Source of the DNA: Desulfovibrio oxyclinae DSM 11498
GTDB lineage: Bacteria > Desulfobacterota > Desulfovibrionia > Desulfovibrionales > Desulfovibrionaceae
Reading direction: 5' to 3'
Assembly: GCF_000375485.1 (NCBI RefSeq)
Contig: NZ_AQXE01000005.1
Location: forward strand, 160,145-224,144
DNA length: 64,000 nucleotides
Of this stretch, positions 62,921 to 64,000 are shown one piece after another (position 1 is the first letter of the stretch; every line of letters begins with the position of its first letter). Both the position numbers and the translations under genes were made by a program. The notes beneath the pieces were generated by a model. The model was not told the origin of the DNA and ran no database searches. It saw nothing but the letters and a program-made list of their open reading frames with translations.

Positions 62921-63562
62921 ATGTCCGAAGCAAAGGTTTTCCCGATGAACACGTTCGTGTCCGTCCTTCGCGGCCAGTCTGCCGACCAGGAGCAGCTTGA
63001 CATGATGGCCTTCATCCTCGGCCTGGACGAAATCGACGCCGACTTCGGTTCCGTCGCCCAGTCCCTTGCCAAGGCAGCCATCTACGAAGCCGAACCCGGT
63101 CTGACCAAGTACGCCGAAGGCGACATCTCCAAGCTGGGCAACCAGGTCAAGATCGCTCCGATCGCTGACAACTCTCAGGTTGTGGCCGTTTTCGACATGC
63201 TCAACGGCATGAAGGCCGAAAACGCCAAGCTCAAGGCTGAAAACTCCGATCTCGCTTCCGCCAAGGAATCCGCCGAGACCGACGTCAAGACCCTGAAAGC
63301 CAAGGTCAAGACCTTCGAAGACTTCTCCGCCGCTGGTGAGAAGAAGATCGTGGCCTCCAACACCAAGATCGACGAGCACATCAAAAAGCTCAACGAACTC
63401 ATGGCTGAAGTGGAAAAGGTCAAGAAGGAAGGCGTTGTCGTCGCAGGCGCCGCTGGCGCCGAAGGTGCAGCCGCCGCTCCCGGCGACTCTCCCGACACCG
63501 GCGGGGAACCCGAAGCCGACTTTGGCTTTGGCTCCAACCCCTTTGCCGACTCCGACTGGTAG
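62921..63562 (+). CDS. qmoD: QmoD-like conserved protein
   Basis: This 213-residue cytoplasmic protein matches the small gene that follows qmoABC in Desulfovibrio and is needed in some strains for growth on sulfate. The N-terminal half is globular (NTFVSVLRGQSADQEQLDMM). A long coiled coil follows (about 90-150, rich in KAENAKL-type heptads). The C terminus is a low-complexity AGAAGAEGAAAAPGD linker ending FGFGSNPFADSDW, which could be a docking peptide. It has a strong AGGAGG and is the last gene of the operon. Confidence 0.88.
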   Translation: MSEAKVFPMNTFVSVLRGQSADQEQLDMMAFILGLDEIDADFGSVAQSLAKAAIYEAEPGLTKYAEGDISKLGNQVKIAPIADNSQVVAVFDMLNGMKAENAKLKAENSDLASAKESAETDVKTLKAKVKTFEDFSAAGEKKIVASNTKIDEHIKKLNELMAEVEKVKKEGVVVAGAAGAEGAAAAPGDSPDTGGEPEADFGFGSNPFADSDW

Positions 63563-63600
63563 ACTCAGCTCCACCACCTCGGTTCCCACTGTATAGTACA

Positions 63601-63630
63601 AAGCCCTCCGGTTCGCCGGGGGGCTTTTCT
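63601..63630 (+). terminator. Terminator of the qmo operon
   Basis: An 11-pair stem (63601-63611 with 63616-63626, one G-U pair) around the stable loop TTCG is followed by TTTTCTT. Confidence 0.9.
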
Positions 63631-63636
63631 TATGCA

Positions 63637-63675
63637 GTCCCCTTCGGGGGGACCAAAGGGGCGGGCCCCCTTTGG
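63637..63675. repeat. Pair of short palindromes after the qmo operon
   Basis: GTCCCC-TTCG-GGGGGAC (63637-63653) is immediately followed by CCAAAGGGG (63653-63661) / CCCCTTTGG (63667-63675). Such GC-rich palindromes resemble dispersed intergenic repeats of Desulfovibrio genomes; copy number in this genome is unknown. Confidence 0.45.
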
Positions 63676-64000
63676 AATCCCTGGCTTGTCAGCGGTGTTG
63701 CAGCTGCTGGGGCATGCGGTCAGCACGCCCCGCGTCCAAGCTGCAACCCCGCTGACGGGATATGGGGGTCTGTAGGTCTTGGCTGACGGACTTCTGTAGC
63801 TGAGTTCAGTCACGCGGGATTATTTCAGCGCACGGACTTCCTCTCAGAACTCCCGACACATAACTCACTCACGCCAACCAAGTTCCTCGGTAATGCAGAT
63901 CAATACATAGAGGCTCTTTTGACTGGTCATGCAGCTCCGTGCGAGGTCTTATCCGCAGCAGTGGTCGCTTCATAGCCCCTCTCGCAGAGAGCGGCGACTG
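63676..64000. other. Right-end stretch without recognised gene
   Basis: About 325 bases lack any frame with recognisable motifs or convincing ribosome binding site on either strand. No tRNA or rRNA was recognised. A gene starting beyond the edge may have its upstream region here. Confidence 0.55.

Noticed and set aside
63565..63813. 82-codon minus-strand frame after qmoD
   Set aside because: It reads through the qmo terminator and the GC-rich palindromes; the translation is proline/glycine/arginine filler.

Overview
The window is a GC-rich, gene-dense chromosomal segment of a dissimilatory sulfate-reducing deltaproteobacterium, most probably a member of the Desulfovibrionaceae (Desulfovibrio or Pseudodesulfovibrio type). 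The basis is the complete sat, aprBA and qmoABCD set at the right end, a tetrahaem cytochrome c3, a rubrerythrin / desulfoferrodoxin / rubredoxin / rubredoxin:oxygen oxidoreductase cluster, anaerobic cobalamin genes (cbiET, cbiG, cbiH) and the futalosine menaquinone enzyme MqnB. No rRNA, tRNA, CRISPR array, transposase or prophage gene was recognised. The gene content is core-like rather than a mobile island.

Layout. 1-2577 (minus): a protein-kinase-like gene cut by the window edge, then an AMMECR1 protein translationally coupled to an Atg22/UMF1-type permease. 2673-7130 (plus): cbiET, dCMP deaminase, ribD, an orphan periplasmic binding protein and riboflavin synthase. 7205-11932: isochorismatase-like hydrolase, small membrane protein, the oxidative pentose phosphate trio gnd-zwf-pgl and a methyltransferase. 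11929-13790 (minus): glycosyltransferase and TerC-type membrane protein. 13886-16195: cbiG-cbiH and cytochrome c3. 16272-19576: a very acidic scaffold-like protein with possible PopZ-like ends, a 55-residue protein, ubiE and a DUF2065 protein. 19654-25702: nucleotide-sugar dehydrogenase, mqnB, polyprenyl synthase and purSL.

25841-31815 is devoted to redox and oxygen: a four-haem c554-like cytochrome beside a chemoreceptor with a c-type haem motif in its periplasmic domain, then perR, rubrerythrin, superoxide reductase, a double-domain rubredoxin and the flavodiiron oxygen reductase. A sigma-54 activator with a cysteine cluster and a NifX-like protein follow. 34093-38083 holds a degenerate receiver, a CBS protein, an SLC13-type anion symporter and a hexapeptide-repeat protein. 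After about 800 bases without a recognisable gene comes a Mrp/MBH-type cation antiporter operon (38883-47003). It follows the order of the antiporter half of membrane-bound hydrogenases, has three large antiporter subunits and lacks hydrogenase genes.

The last part (47438-63562) has ppiD, aconitase, a small coiled-coil protein, a degenerate EPSP-synthase-like protein with a chorismate-mutase-like N terminus, and sat on the minus strand. Divergent from them, aprB, aprA and qmoABCD lie on the plus strand. Sat activates sulfate to APS, AprBA reduces APS to sulfite, and the menaquinone-linked Qmo complex probably feeds it electrons. The quinone would come from the MqnB/UbiE/polyprenyl pathway encoded earlier in the window. 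The most interesting items are the haem chemoreceptor with its cytochrome, the EPSP-synthase-like probable pseudoenzyme, the hydrogenase-free MBH-order antiporter, the acidic PopZ-like protein, the fused rubredoxin with a retained internal ribosome binding site, and a long wobble-paired hairpin between aprA and qmoA.
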